Assembly (NCBI GenBank): GCA_001556025.1
Contig: LSIB01000057.1
Span: forward strand, 1 to 40,309
From: Rhizobiales bacterium CCH3-A5
GTDB lineage: Bacteria; Pseudomonadota; Alphaproteobacteria; Rhizobiales; Beijerinckiaceae
DNA: 40,309 bases
Direction: 5' to 3'
Shown here: positions 15,818 through 23,958 of the stretch, piece after piece
Numbering within the stretch: the stretch's first letter is position 1
Layout: every line of letters starts with the position of its first letter
Program-made: the position numbers and the translations under genes
The notes under the pieces: model-generated
What the model was told of the DNA's origin: nothing
The model's input: the letters and a program-made list of their open reading frames with translations, nothing else
The model's database searches: none

Positions 15818-17272
15818 TCAGGCGGAAATCCGTCCTGCCTGCGTCTCGGCGAGCGCCGCGCCCAGCGCGTTCCCGACCATGACCAGAACCGGCCCCTTAG
15901 CGGGCAACTCGGAGAGCCGCTCGGGTAGCGTCGCGATCGTGGCCGCGACCCGCTGCTCGTCAGGCCGGGTCGCGCCCAGAACCGCGACCGCCGGCGTCCG
16001 CGGATCGAGCCCCGCCGCCAGCGCATGCTCGCGAAAGGCGGCGAGCGTTGCGCGCGGCATATAGATCACCGTCGTCACATGTGGGTCGGCCATGGCCTGC
16101 CAGTCGAGATCGTCGGGCAGTTGCCCGTTGCGGGCATGGCCAGTCACGAACTGCAGCCGGCGGGCATGGTCGCGATGGGTCAGCGACAGGCCGAGGCTCG
16201 CCGCCGCCCCCTGCGCCGCCGAGATGCCGGGCACGATCGCGACGGGAATGTTGGCCTGCGCGCAGGCCTCGATCTCTTCGCCGGCACGCCCGAAGATGCC
16301 CGGATCGCCGCTCTTGAGGCGCACGACATGCTTGCCCTGTCCGGCCAGCGCCACCATCATCGCGTTGATGTCGGACTGCTTGCAGGACGGGCCGTGCCCT
16401 GTCTTGCCGACCAGCATGCGCTTGGCTTCGCGCCGGGCCAGTTCCAGCACGCCGGCCGAGACCAGATCGTCATAGAGGATGATGTCGGCGCTCTGCAGCG
16501 CGCGGATCGCCTTCAGCGTCAGCAGTTCGGGATCGCCCGGGCCGGCCCCGACCAGCGTGACGCGCCCCGTGGCGTCCTGGGCGCCCTCGATTCGACCCAG
16601 TTCGGAGAACAGGGCGGCGCGGTCGGCCTCGTCGGGGGCCTGCTCCGGCGCAGCCATGGCGCGGCTCGTGAACTTTTCCCAGAAGGCGCGGCGCAGCGCG
16701 AAGGGTAGCTCGCGCGCCTGAACGGCGGGTCGCCAGTCTTTCGCCGCCTGCGCCCAGGCTTTGAGGCCGGTCGGCAGCAGCGCCTCGATCTTGGCGCGCA
16801 CCGCCTGCCCGAAGACGGGCGCCGCGCCATCGGTCGAGATCGCCACGATCAGCGGCGAGCGGTTGACCAGCGAGCCGAAGGAGAAATCGCAGAATTCCGG
16901 CTTGTCGACGACATTGACCGGCACGCCGGCCTGACGCGCCGCCGCGACGAAGCTGCGCGCCTCGTCGGCCTGCTCGATATCGCCGATCGCAAGCGCCGCA
17001 TCCGTGAGGTCGCCGGCCTGCCAGCGCCGCTCATGCACGCAGACGAGGCCCGCTGGCGGATCGGCGGCGAGGCCTGCGAAAAGCTCCGGCTCGTCGGCGG
17101 CATAGACGTGAAGTTCGGCCCCGGTGGCAGCGAGCAACTCGGCCTTCCAGAGCGCGCCCTCGCTCGACCCCGCGAGCACGACCTTGCGGCCTTCCAGCTT
17201 GTGGAAGAGCGGCAGCGTCGCCAGCGCCTCGATGCGGCGCGCGATGGTCGGCTCTGGACGTCTTTCGGTCAT
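15818..17272 (-). CDS. cysG: Siroheme synthase CysG
   Basis: The 484-aa trifunctional enzyme makes siroheme, the cofactor of the sulfite reductase in the same operon. The N-terminal half (about 1-215) is the dehydrogenase/ferrochelatase domain, with NVVDKPEFCDFSFGSLVNR and VAISTDGAAPVFGQAVRAKIE. The C-terminal half (from about 237) is the uroporphyrinogen-III methyltransferase, with VTLVGAGPGDPELLTLKAIRAL and VVRLKSGDPGIFGRAGEE. The NAD-binding loop reads AGSSEGALWKAELL instead of the usual GGGxVAxRK; the dehydrogenase may therefore use a slightly different loop, though CysG proteins of this bacterial group may commonly look like this. ATG 17272 overlaps the preceding small gene's TGA by 4 bp. 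Confidence 0.93.
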   Translation of the reverse strand: MTERRPEPTIARRIEALATLPLFHKLEGRKVVLAGSSEGALWKAELLAATGAELHVYAADEPELFAGLAADPPAGLVCVHERRWQAGDLTDAALAIGDIEQADEARSFVAAARQAGVPVNVVDKPEFCDFSFGSLVNRSPLIVAISTDGAAPVFGQAVRAKIEALLPTGLKAWAQAAKDWRPAVQARELPFALRRAFWEKFTSRAMAAPEQAPDEADRAALFSELGRIEGAQDATGRVTLVGAGPGDPELLTLKAIRALQSADIILYDDLVSAGVLELARREAKRMLVGKTGHGPSCKQSDINAMMVALAGQGKHVVRLKSGDPGIFGRAGEEIEACAQANIPVAIVPGISAAQGAAASLGLSLTHRDHARRLQFVTGHARNGQLPDDLDWQAMADPHVTTVIYMPRATLAAFREHALAAGLDPRTPAVAVLGATRPDEQRVAATIATLPERLSELPAKGPVLVMVGNALGAALAETQAGRISA

Positions 17273-17436
17273 CGTGTCGCGTGTGCCGCCTTGATATCAA
17301 CAGCCGGAGCCTGACCGCCCGCCGGGGGCGTCAGCAGCCAGAATCCCGCCAATGCCAGGATGATAAGGCGAAAGCAAATATCGAACCAGCGCTCATGCCG
17401 GCGGGCGGGCAGGATCGTCGCGATCTCGCTGTCCAT
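17269..17436 (-). CDS. Small single-pass membrane protein in the cys operon
   Basis: A 55-aa protein from ATG 17436, which has a near-perfect GAGGAGG ribosome site six bases upstream. An open frame reaches ATG 17511 (80 aa), right behind the DUF934 stop, but that extension contains rare codons exactly where the ribosome site lies, so I prefer the short form. The protein has a charged N-terminus (MDSEIATILPARRHERWFD), one membrane helix (about 20-38, FRLIILALAGFWLLTPPAG) and a short periplasmic or cytoplasmic tail. Its stop overlaps the cysG start (ATGA), so it is made with CysG. I know no function; its place in the operon suggests a role in sulfite reduction or in holding the complex at the membrane. 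Confidence 0.6.
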   Translation of the reverse strand: MDSEIATILPARRHERWFDICFRLIILALAGFWLLTPPAGGQAPAVDIKAAHATR

Positions 17437-17512
17437 GCTGTCCTCCTCTAGTCTCCGCAGGGCGGCTTTTTGTGCGAGCGCGTCCATCCCGGTTTCGCCC
17501 CGGAACGCCATC

Positions 17513-18034
17513 TCAGGACGCCTTTACTTCGTCTGCGGCGCGCGCGGCGCGGCGCTGGTCCAGGATGTTCCGGCTGTCGCCATAGCCGCGCTGGTAGCCA
17601 TGGCTGATCAGGTCGCGGGCCTTCAGCCACTGCTCGACCGGCTGGCGCGCTGCCAGCGTATCGGGCAGTTCGATCTCGTCGAAGCCGCAGGACAGCGCAT
17701 AGGCGAACTGGTCGGCGATCAGCGGCCCGCTGGCGCGCAATGTGCCGGTGAAGCCGTGATTGCGGATATGCTTGGCGAGGCTGAAGCCGCGCCCGTCGGA
17801 ATAGGCCGGGAAAGAGACCGCGATGAGCGAAAGCTGTCGCAGCACCAGCTTCAGTTCGGCAATGCGCACGGTGTTGGGCACGATGACGCCGATGCGCTGG
17901 TCACGCGTCTTATGCCGCAGCGAATCGGCGAGCGCTTCCCACGGCACGAGCGTATGCGAGAGATTGCCGATCGCCGGCCCCTCGCTGCGGGTCCAGGCGT
18001 CGATCTTCGTGCCGTTCCGGTCAAGCAACGGCAT
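17513..18034 (-). CDS. DUF934 protein linked to sulfite reductase
   Basis: The 173-aa protein is of the DUF934 (COG3749) family, found almost always next to cysI in alpha- and betaproteobacteria. Recognisable parts are GVIVPNTVRIAELK, then FPAYSDGRGFSLAKHIRN, GTLRASGPLIADQ and GFDEIELPDTL. The family is thought to help sulfite reduction, but its biochemistry is not settled. ATG 18034 gives the family start (MPLLDRNGT); the frame is open further up inside cysI. The start overlaps the end of cysI by 14 bp, so the two are translationally coupled. No Cys cluster or nucleotide motif is apparent. Confidence 0.88.
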   Translation of the reverse strand: MPLLDRNGTKIDAWTRSEGPAIGNLSHTLVPWEALADSLRHKTRDQRIGVIVPNTVRIAELKLVLRQLSLIAVSFPAYSDGRGFSLAKHIRNHGFTGTLRASGPLIADQFAYALSCGFDEIELPDTLAARQPVEQWLKARDLISHGYQRGYGDSRNILDQRRAARAADEVKAS

Positions 18035-19691
18035 GGGTTGCCTCCTGGAAGGCGGATTTGAAGGGCGCGAGACCGATGCGGCGAACGTTCTCGATGAAGC
18101 TCTCGCCCTCGATCCGCTCCGCCAGATAGACGCCGACGATCCGCTCGATCGCGTCGGGGACCTCCTCGGCGGGCAGACCCGGCCCCAGAATCTCGCCGAT
18201 AGCGGCGTTCTCGGTCGCGTCGCCGCCCAGCGTGATCTGGTAGGATTCGATGCCGCGCTTCTCCAGCCCCAGGATGCCGATATGGCCGACATGGTGGTGG
18301 CCGCAGGCGTTGATGCAGCCCGAGATCTTGATGCTGAGCGCGCCGATCTCCGCCTCTCGCGCCGCATCGGCGAAGCGCTTCTGGATCGCCTGCGCGATCG
18401 GGATCGAGCGGGCGGTCGCCAGCGCGCAATAGTCGAGCCCGGGGCAGGCGATGATGTCGGTGATCAGCCCGACATTGGCGCTCGCCAGGCCAGCCTGCCC
18501 AAGCCGCTGCCAGATCGGGAACAGGTCGCGCTGGCGCACATAAGGCAGCACGAGGTTCTGCGCATGCGTGACGCGGATCTCGGAATGCGAGAACTCTTCT
18601 GCCAGATCGGCGACGAGGCGCATCTGATCGGAGGTCGCATCGCCCGGCGCCTGGCCGAGCGGCTTGAGCGAGATCGTCAGCGCCGTGTAGCCCGGCGCCT
18701 TGTGCGGCGCGGCGTTGACCTCGACCCAGCGCGCAAAAGCCGGATTTGCAGCCTTCATCGCGTCGAGCGTGCGGCTCGTCTCGGGCAGCGCCTCATAGGC
18801 CGGCGGAGCGAAATAGGCGGCGATGCGGGCGACCTCGGCCGGATCGGCGTTGACCGAAGGGCCGTCGAGACGCGCGAACTCCTCCTCGACGCGGCGGGTG
18901 AATTCCTCCGCGCCGATCTCGTGGACGAGGATCTTGACCCTGGCCTTGTACTTGTTGTCGCGCCGGCCCTCAAGGTTGTAGACCCGCATGATCGCCTCGA
19001 GATAGGCGAGCAGATCGGCTTTCGGCAGGTGATCGCGCACGACCTTGCCGATCATCGGCGTCCGGCCGAGCCCCCCGCCGACGGTGATCTCGTAGCCCAC
19101 AGCGCCGGTATCAGGATGGCGGCGCAGGCGCAGGCCGATATCGTGCGCCTTGATCACGGCGCGGTCGTGCTCGGCCCCGGTCACCGCGATCTTGAACTTG
19201 CGCGGAAGGTAGCTGAACTCGGGATGGAGCGACGACCATTGCCGGATCAACTCGGCGGTCGGGCGCGGATCCTCGATCTCGTCCTGCGCAACGCCGGCGA
19301 AATGATCGGCCGTGACGTTGCGGATGCAGTTTCCCGAGGTCTGGATGCCGTGCATCTCGACATCGGCGAGCAGGTCGAGGATGGCGGGAATGTCGCGCAG
19401 TTTCGGCCAGTTGAACTGAAGGTTCTGGCGCGTGGTGAAATGGCCGTAGCCGCGATCGTAGCGCTCGCCGATCAGGGCGAGCTGGCGCAGCTGCTTCGAC
19501 GAGAGCGTGCCATAGGGAATGGCGATCCGCAGCATATAGGCGTGGAGCTGCAGATAGACGCCGTTCTTCAGCCTGAGCGGCTTGAACTCGTCCTCGGTCA
19601 GCGAGCCGTCGAGCCGGCGCGCGACCTGATCGCGAAACTGGCCGACCCGCTCGCGCACGAAGCGCTCGTCGAATTCGTCATAGCGATACAT
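18021..19691 (-). CDS. cysI: Sulfite (or nitrite) reductase, siroheme/4Fe-4S subunit
   Basis: The 556-aa hemoprotein reduces sulfite to sulfide with six electrons. The cluster ligands are C416-x5-C422 (CPGLDYC) and C459-x3-C463 (GCINACG), which also tie the 4Fe-4S cluster to siroheme. The N-terminal half has the substrate-side motif YGHFTTRQNLQFNW (82-95) and the TSGNCIRN segment. The neighbours DUF934, DUF2849 and cysG make sulfite the likely substrate, though this family also includes nitrite reductases. No flavoprotein partner (cysJ) is nearby; a [2Fe-2S] ferredoxin leads the operon and is the obvious electron-donor candidate. The start forms TGATG with the preceding stop. Confidence 0.92.
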   Translation of the reverse strand: MYRYDEFDERFVRERVGQFRDQVARRLDGSLTEDEFKPLRLKNGVYLQLHAYMLRIAIPYGTLSSKQLRQLALIGERYDRGYGHFTTRQNLQFNWPKLRDIPAILDLLADVEMHGIQTSGNCIRNVTADHFAGVAQDEIEDPRPTAELIRQWSSLHPEFSYLPRKFKIAVTGAEHDRAVIKAHDIGLRLRRHPDTGAVGYEITVGGGLGRTPMIGKVVRDHLPKADLLAYLEAIMRVYNLEGRRDNKYKARVKILVHEIGAEEFTRRVEEEFARLDGPSVNADPAEVARIAAYFAPPAYEALPETSRTLDAMKAANPAFARWVEVNAAPHKAPGYTALTISLKPLGQAPGDATSDQMRLVADLAEEFSHSEIRVTHAQNLVLPYVRQRDLFPIWQRLGQAGLASANVGLITDIIACPGLDYCALATARSIPIAQAIQKRFADAAREAEIGALSIKISGCINACGHHHVGHIGILGLEKRGIESYQITLGGDATENAAIGEILGPGLPAEEVPDAIERIVGVYLAERIEGESFIENVRRIGLAPFKSAFQEATHAVA

Positions 19692-20047
19692 CAGGCTTGT
19701 CCCCGATTGTCGATCCCGTCGCCGGCCTGCTTGCCGAGGTCGGGACGGTTGCTGGGGCCGAGCGTCTTGAAACGCTCGCGGAAATGTCGCGGCACGGGCG
19801 TTCCGGATTGGAGCTCGACGTCGACGAGATAGGCGTCGACGACGCGGTTTCCCGCGAGTTCGGCGGCTGCGAAGGCCTCAAGCCCTGTGGCCGCCGCGTC
19901 GTCAGCCGCGACAAGCGACAAAGCCGGGTCGCGCGTCCAGACGATCGCGCCTTGCGGGCCGGCGCTGGCGAAGACGACGTCGCCGTCGAGCAGGTCGTTG
20001 GCGAGCAGGATCGCCGGCAGGGGCGGGCGCTTGGCGACAGCAGCCAT
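19691..20047 (-). CDS. DUF2849 protein of the sulfite-reduction operon
   Basis: The 118-aa protein matches the DUF2849 family: LLANDLLDGDVVFAS near the start, then the Ala-rich middle, VVDAYLVDVELQSG, and the C-terminal HFRERFKTLGPSNRPDLGKQA. Members sit between cysG and cysI in many alphaproteobacteria, and their role is unknown. ATG 20047 shares TGATG with the ferredoxin stop upstream, and its own stop shares TGATG with cysI. Such tight spacing suggests fixed stoichiometry in one complex or pathway. Confidence 0.88.
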   Translation of the reverse strand: MAAVAKRPPLPAILLANDLLDGDVVFASAGPQGAIVWTRDPALSLVAADDAAATGLEAFAAAELAGNRVVDAYLVDVELQSGTPVPRHFRERFKTLGPSNRPDLGKQAGDGIDNRGQA

Positions 20048-20361
20048 CACGCGGCCTCCGCCAATGTCAGGGTCAGCCCGTCGAGATCGTCCGACCAGAT
20101 GATCTGGCAGGACAGCCGCGAGGTGGGCTCGATCAAGGGCAGGGTGTCGAGCGCGTCGATTTCGTCGGAGCGGGGCTCGGGCAGGCGCGCCGCCCAATCC
20201 GCAGCGACGACGACATGGCAGGTCGCGCAATCGCAGGAGCCGCCGCAGACGCCCTCGATCCCGACCTTGTAGTCGCGAAGCAATTCCATCACCCGCCAGC
20301 CTTCGACGGCTTCAAGCCGGTGCGGATGTCCATCGCGATCGATGACGTTCAGATAGCCCAC
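20047..20361 (-). CDS. [2Fe-2S] ferredoxin heading the cys operon
   Basis: The 104-aa protein is a vertebrate/bacterial-type (adrenodoxin-like) ferredoxin. Ligands are C39-x5-C45-x2-C48 and C85 in LSCQIIW. An extra Cys at 43 lies inside the cluster loop (GVCGGSCDCATCHV). It starts with GTG at 20361 and is the first gene of the unit ending in cysG. As no cysJ is present, it likely carries electrons to CysI; its reductase must be encoded elsewhere. Adrenodoxin-like ferredoxins more often serve P450s or Fe-S assembly, so the pairing is inferred from operon structure only. A clear promoter lies at 20396-20424. Confidence 0.88.
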   Translation of the reverse strand: MGYLNVIDRDGHPHRLEAVEGWRVMELLRDYKVGIEGVCGGSCDCATCHVVVAADWAARLPEPRSDEIDALDTLPLIEPTSRLSCQIIWSDDLDGLTLTLAEAA

Positions 20362-20373
20362 GCGCTGCCGATC

Positions 20374-20424
20374 CCGTTCGTTCTTCCGAACGTTTTAAAT
20401 AAGCCGGAGCGGCGAAGGGTTCAA
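20374..20424 (-). promoter_or_regulatory. Promoter and operator of the sulfite-reduction operon
   Basis: On the minus strand -35 TTGAAC (20419-20424) and -10 TATTTA (20396-20401) are 17 bp apart. Right after the -10 comes a dyad, CGTTCG and CGAACG with a 6-bp spacer (20375-20392). The dyad includes AAGAACGAACGG, similar to the element at the sulfate-transport promoter. A repressor or a sulfur-status regulator could bind there. Confidence 0.5.
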
Positions 20425-20538
20425 TTCACGTCAGGTAGCGGGATTTTTCGAATTCCCGCTCGAAAGGAGGAGATTTGTCTTCTCGCGTAGCGAGACGAGG
20501 GCTGGGTGAAACAGATCTTACTGTCGGGCGGCACGCAA

Positions 20539-21234
20539 TCAGACCAGCCCGCCCAGCCTGTATCCGACCCCCGGCTCGGTCTCGATCAGCTTCGGCGCGG
20601 CAGGATCGTCCTCCAGCTTCTGACGCAACTGCCCGACGAAGACGCGCAGATATTGCACGTCCTGTTCATGCGCCGGGCCCCAGACGGCCGTCAGGATCTG
20701 GCGATGAGTCAGCACCCGGCCATTGCCCCCGGCGAGGCAGGCGAGCAGATCGTATTCCTTCGGCGACAGCTTCACATGCGCGCCGTCGCGGCTGACGCGG
20801 CGGTTGACCAGGTCGATCTCGACAGAACCCGAGACGATCGTCGCCTCCGCACCCTGCCGCTCGATGGTGTGGCGCAGCGCCACCCTGAGCCTCGCCAGCA
20901 ATTCGCCGACGCCAAAGGGCTTCTCGACATAGTCGTCGGCGCCGGCGTCGAGCGCGTCGATTTTCTCTGTCTCGCGGTCGCGGGCCGAGAGAATGATCAC
21001 CGGCCCGTCGTAGAACGCCCGCGCGCGGGCCAGCGCCTCCTTGCCGTCCATGTCCGGCAGGCCGAGGTCGAGCACCACGGCGTCGGGCGGCTTGCGCGCG
21101 ATCTCGCGGAGACCGGCCGCCGCGTCGTCGGCGCGGACATGCTCGTAGCCGGCCGCGTCGAGCGCCGGGCCGAGAAAACGGTGGATCTGCGGCTCGTCGT
21201 CTATGACGAGGATGCGCGGACGGAAGGCCGTCAT
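20539..21234 (-). CDS. kdpE: Response regulator KdpE
   Basis: The 231-aa OmpR-type regulator has the receiver domain with acidic pocket D12-D13, phospho-acceptor D56 (VVLDLGLPDMDG) and K105 (VEKPF). The C-terminal winged-helix DNA-binding domain includes LSPKEYDLLACLAGGNGRVLTHRQIL and the end motif GVGYRL. With KdpD it turns on the kdp ATPase when K+ or turgor is low. The start overlaps the kdpD stop by 4 bp (ATGA), and the place after kdpFABC fixes the identity. Confidence 0.95.
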   Translation of the reverse strand: MTAFRPRILVIDDEPQIHRFLGPALDAAGYEHVRADDAAAGLREIARKPPDAVVLDLGLPDMDGKEALARARAFYDGPVIILSARDRETEKIDALDAGADDYVEKPFGVGELLARLRVALRHTIERQGAEATIVSGSVEIDLVNRRVSRDGAHVKLSPKEYDLLACLAGGNGRVLTHRQILTAVWGPAHEQDVQYLRVFVGQLRQKLEDDPAAPKLIETEPGVGYRLGGLV

Positions 21235-23942
21235 GATGTCGTCTCCGGCGCCACGCCGTCCTTGGGCAGGCTGATCAGGATGCGCGTCCCGCCCGAGCCG
21301 TCAGGCTTGATCGGGCTCGCGGCGGCGATGCGCCCTCCCATGGCCTCGACGAAACCCTTGGAAATCGCAAGACCCAGCCCCGCGCCCTTGCCGCGCTCGC
21401 CGCCGCGATCGGTCGCCTCCTCCATGCGTCGAAACTTCTCGAAGACGCGTTCGAGTTCGGCGGTCGGGATGCCGCGTCCCTCGTCCTCGATCGCGATGAC
21501 GACATTGCCCCTGTCCTCATAGGCCGCCGTCTCGATCGTCGAGCCATCCTCGCCATAGGCGATGGCATTCTCCAGAATGTTGACCAGCGCCTGTTCGAGC
21601 AAGGTCGGGTCGGCGCGCACCATCGACAGAGTGGCTGGAAAATCTCGCTGGATGCGGCGCTTGCCCTGTCGGCGCGATACGCGCGCGATGGCGCCGGCGA
21701 TCACGTCGCGGACATCGGTCCAGTCGCGCCGCGTCACCAGCGCGCCGCCTTCCAGCCGCGTCATGTCGAGCAGGTCTCCGACATAGCGGTTCAGCCGCTC
21801 CGCCTCCTCGCGGATTGAAAGCAGCAGATCGTCGGCGACCGCCGGTTCGACGCTCTTGCCATAATCGATCAGCGTCGTGACCGAGCCGAGCACGGTCGCG
21901 AGCGGCGTACGCAGGTCGTGGCTGACCGAATTGAGCAGCGCCGAGCGCAGCCGATCGCTGCGCTGGAGGGCTTCGGCGTCGATCGCAGCCTGCGCGAGCT
22001 CGGCCCGCTCCAGAGCGATCGCGCCCTGGTCGAGCAGCGCCATGGCGAAGCGCTCGTTTTCCGCGCCGAGCAGAGCCTTGGGCTCGAATCCGACCACGCC
22101 CGAGCGCGCGCGCACACCCTGCAGCGGCCGGAAGGTCCAGGCAACGTTGGGCAGCGTGCCGGTGCCCGTGCCGGCGGGCTCGCCACGCGTCCAGGTCCAG
22201 CGCGCCGCCGTCATGTCCGCGGTGGTCAGCGCCTCCAGCGCCGGCGCGCCGGCCACGGGGGCGATCTCGTCGCGCTGCGGCAACAGCACGATGATCCTGC
22301 CTGAGGTCGCGGCCGACAACTGCTCGGCCAGCACGCTCGCCGCATCCTCCTTGCGCGCGGCGGCTGACAACCTGCGGCTCGCCGCCAGCAGCGCCGCGAT
22401 CGCCGAGGCCCGCCGCGCCGTGGCTCGCGCCTGATCGCGGATGCGGCCGGTCAGGCCGCCGGTCGCGACCGCCGCGACGAAGAAGACGAGGAAGGTCAGC
22501 ACGTCGGCCGGATGGCCGATCCAGAAAGTCAGGCGCGGCTCGAGGAAGAAGAAGTTGTAGGCGAAGGCGGCCAGCGCCGCCGCCGACAGCGCCGGCCAGA
22601 GGCCAAAGGCGACGCCCGCGCCGAGCACGCTGACCAGAAACAGCATGGCGAGGTTGACGTTCTCGGTCTGCCGATCGACCAGCATGGCCAACCCCACCGC
22701 GACGGCGACCATGGCCACCGCGCCGAGATGGCCGCGCCACGCGAACACGCGCCTCGGCGCTGTCGCGACCGGCTCCGCCGGGCCGGCCGCGACATCGGTG
22801 ATGATGTGCAGGGCCGCACCGTTCTGGGCCTCCAGCAGGGCCGGAGCCAGCGACTTGTGGAACAGGGCGCGCCAGCCCTTGCGATGCGATTTGCCGACGA
22901 CGATCTGGGTGACGTTGTTGCGCCTGGCATAATCCAGCACCGTGGCGACGAGATCGTCGCCGGTCAGCACGACGTTCACCGCGCCAAGCTGCTCGGCGAG
23001 CTTCAGCGCCTCGGCTAGCCTCTGCCCGCGTCTGGCGTCGCCCTCAGCGCGGTTGGGCCGCTCGACATGCGCCACCAGCCAGGGCGCGTCCATCATCATG
23101 TCGGACAGCCGGCGCCCCGCCCGCACCAGCGACTGCGCCATGGCGTCGGGGCCGATCAGCACGAGGATGCGCTCTCCGGCCGCCCACGGCCCCTCGACGC
23201 CGGCGCGCTTCATCGCCTGGCTGAGATGGTCGTCGACGGTCTGTGCGGCCCGGCGCAAGGCGAGTTCGCGCAGGGCAGTCAGGTTTTCCGCCTTGAAGAA
23301 ATTGTCGGCCGCGAGCCTTGCCGTTTCGGGCAGGTAGACCTTGCCTTCCGCCATGCGCTGGCGCAGCTCGGTCGGCGTGATGTCGATCAGCTCGATCTCG
23401 TCGGCGGCGCTCAGCACGCTGTCGGGCACCGTCTCGCGCTGGCGGACGCCGGTGATCTTCCAGACCACGTCGACGAGGCTCTCCAGATGCTGGACGTTGA
23501 GCGTCGTCCAGACATCGATGCCGGCCGCCAGCAATTCGTCGATATCCTGCCAGCGCTTGGGATGGCGGCTACCATGGGCGTTGGAATGGGCGTATTCGTC
23601 GACCAGCAGCAGCCGCGGCTTGCAGGCCAGGGCCGTATCGAGGTCAAACTCCATCAGGATACGGCCATTGTGCTCGATCGGGCGGCGCGCCATCACCTCG
23701 AGACCATCAAGGAGCGCCTCTGTCTCGCGCCGGCCATGCGTCTCGACGAGGCCGACTAGCACTTCGCCATGCTCTTCCTGCGCCCGCCGACCTTGGGTCA
23801 GCATCTCGTAGGTCTTGCCGACGCCGGGCGCCATGCCGAGAAAAATCTTGAGCCGGCCGCGCTTGCCGCGGCCGGCCTGCGCCAGAAGCGCATCGGGATC
23901 GGGGCGACCCTCCTCCCGGTATCGGGTCTCGTCGGCGGTCAT
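21231..23942 (-). CDS. kdpD: Sensor histidine kinase KdpD
   Basis: The 903-aa protein has the full KdpD structure. The N-terminal KdpD domain has Walker A GMAPGVGKT (36-44) and LLLVDEYAHSNAHGSRHPKRW. A USP-like domain follows (RILVLIGPDAMAQSLVRAGRRL). About four close-packed membrane segments lie near residues 405-500. A GAF-like region leads into the kinase core, with H-box SVSHDLRTPLATVLG, N-box LVNILENAIAYG, and G-boxes IEDEGRGIP and GKGAGLGLAISKG. It senses K+ limitation at the inner membrane and phosphorylates KdpE. I took ATG 23942 (MTADETRYREE) rather than the in-frame TTG at 23948. It follows kdpC by 16 bp. Confidence 0.95.
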   Translation of the reverse strand: MTADETRYREEGRPDPDALLAQAGRGKRGRLKIFLGMAPGVGKTYEMLTQGRRAQEEHGEVLVGLVETHGRRETEALLDGLEVMARRPIEHNGRILMEFDLDTALACKPRLLLVDEYAHSNAHGSRHPKRWQDIDELLAAGIDVWTTLNVQHLESLVDVVWKITGVRQRETVPDSVLSAADEIELIDITPTELRQRMAEGKVYLPETARLAADNFFKAENLTALRELALRRAAQTVDDHLSQAMKRAGVEGPWAAGERILVLIGPDAMAQSLVRAGRRLSDMMMDAPWLVAHVERPNRAEGDARRGQRLAEALKLAEQLGAVNVVLTGDDLVATVLDYARRNNVTQIVVGKSHRKGWRALFHKSLAPALLEAQNGAALHIITDVAAGPAEPVATAPRRVFAWRGHLGAVAMVAVAVGLAMLVDRQTENVNLAMLFLVSVLGAGVAFGLWPALSAAALAAFAYNFFFLEPRLTFWIGHPADVLTFLVFFVAAVATGGLTGRIRDQARATARRASAIAALLAASRRLSAAARKEDAASVLAEQLSAATSGRIIVLLPQRDEIAPVAGAPALEALTTADMTAARWTWTRGEPAGTGTGTLPNVAWTFRPLQGVRARSGVVGFEPKALLGAENERFAMALLDQGAIALERAELAQAAIDAEALQRSDRLRSALLNSVSHDLRTPLATVLGSVTTLIDYGKSVEPAVADDLLLSIREEAERLNRYVGDLLDMTRLEGGALVTRRDWTDVRDVIAGAIARVSRRQGKRRIQRDFPATLSMVRADPTLLEQALVNILENAIAYGEDGSTIETAAYEDRGNVVIAIEDEGRGIPTAELERVFEKFRRMEEATDRGGERGKGAGLGLAISKGFVEAMGGRIAAASPIKPDGSGGTRILISLPKDGVAPETTS

Positions 23943-23958
23943 GGACAACCAGCTCGCA

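Noticed and set aside
17823..19832. 669-codon open frame on the plus strand across cysI and DUF934
   Set aside because: Antisense shadow of conserved genes; no domain pattern.
20481..20495. TCTCGC-GTA-GCGAGA hairpin as the kdp operon terminator
   Set aside because: Only a 6-bp stem with a 3-base loop and no T-run; too weak to call.
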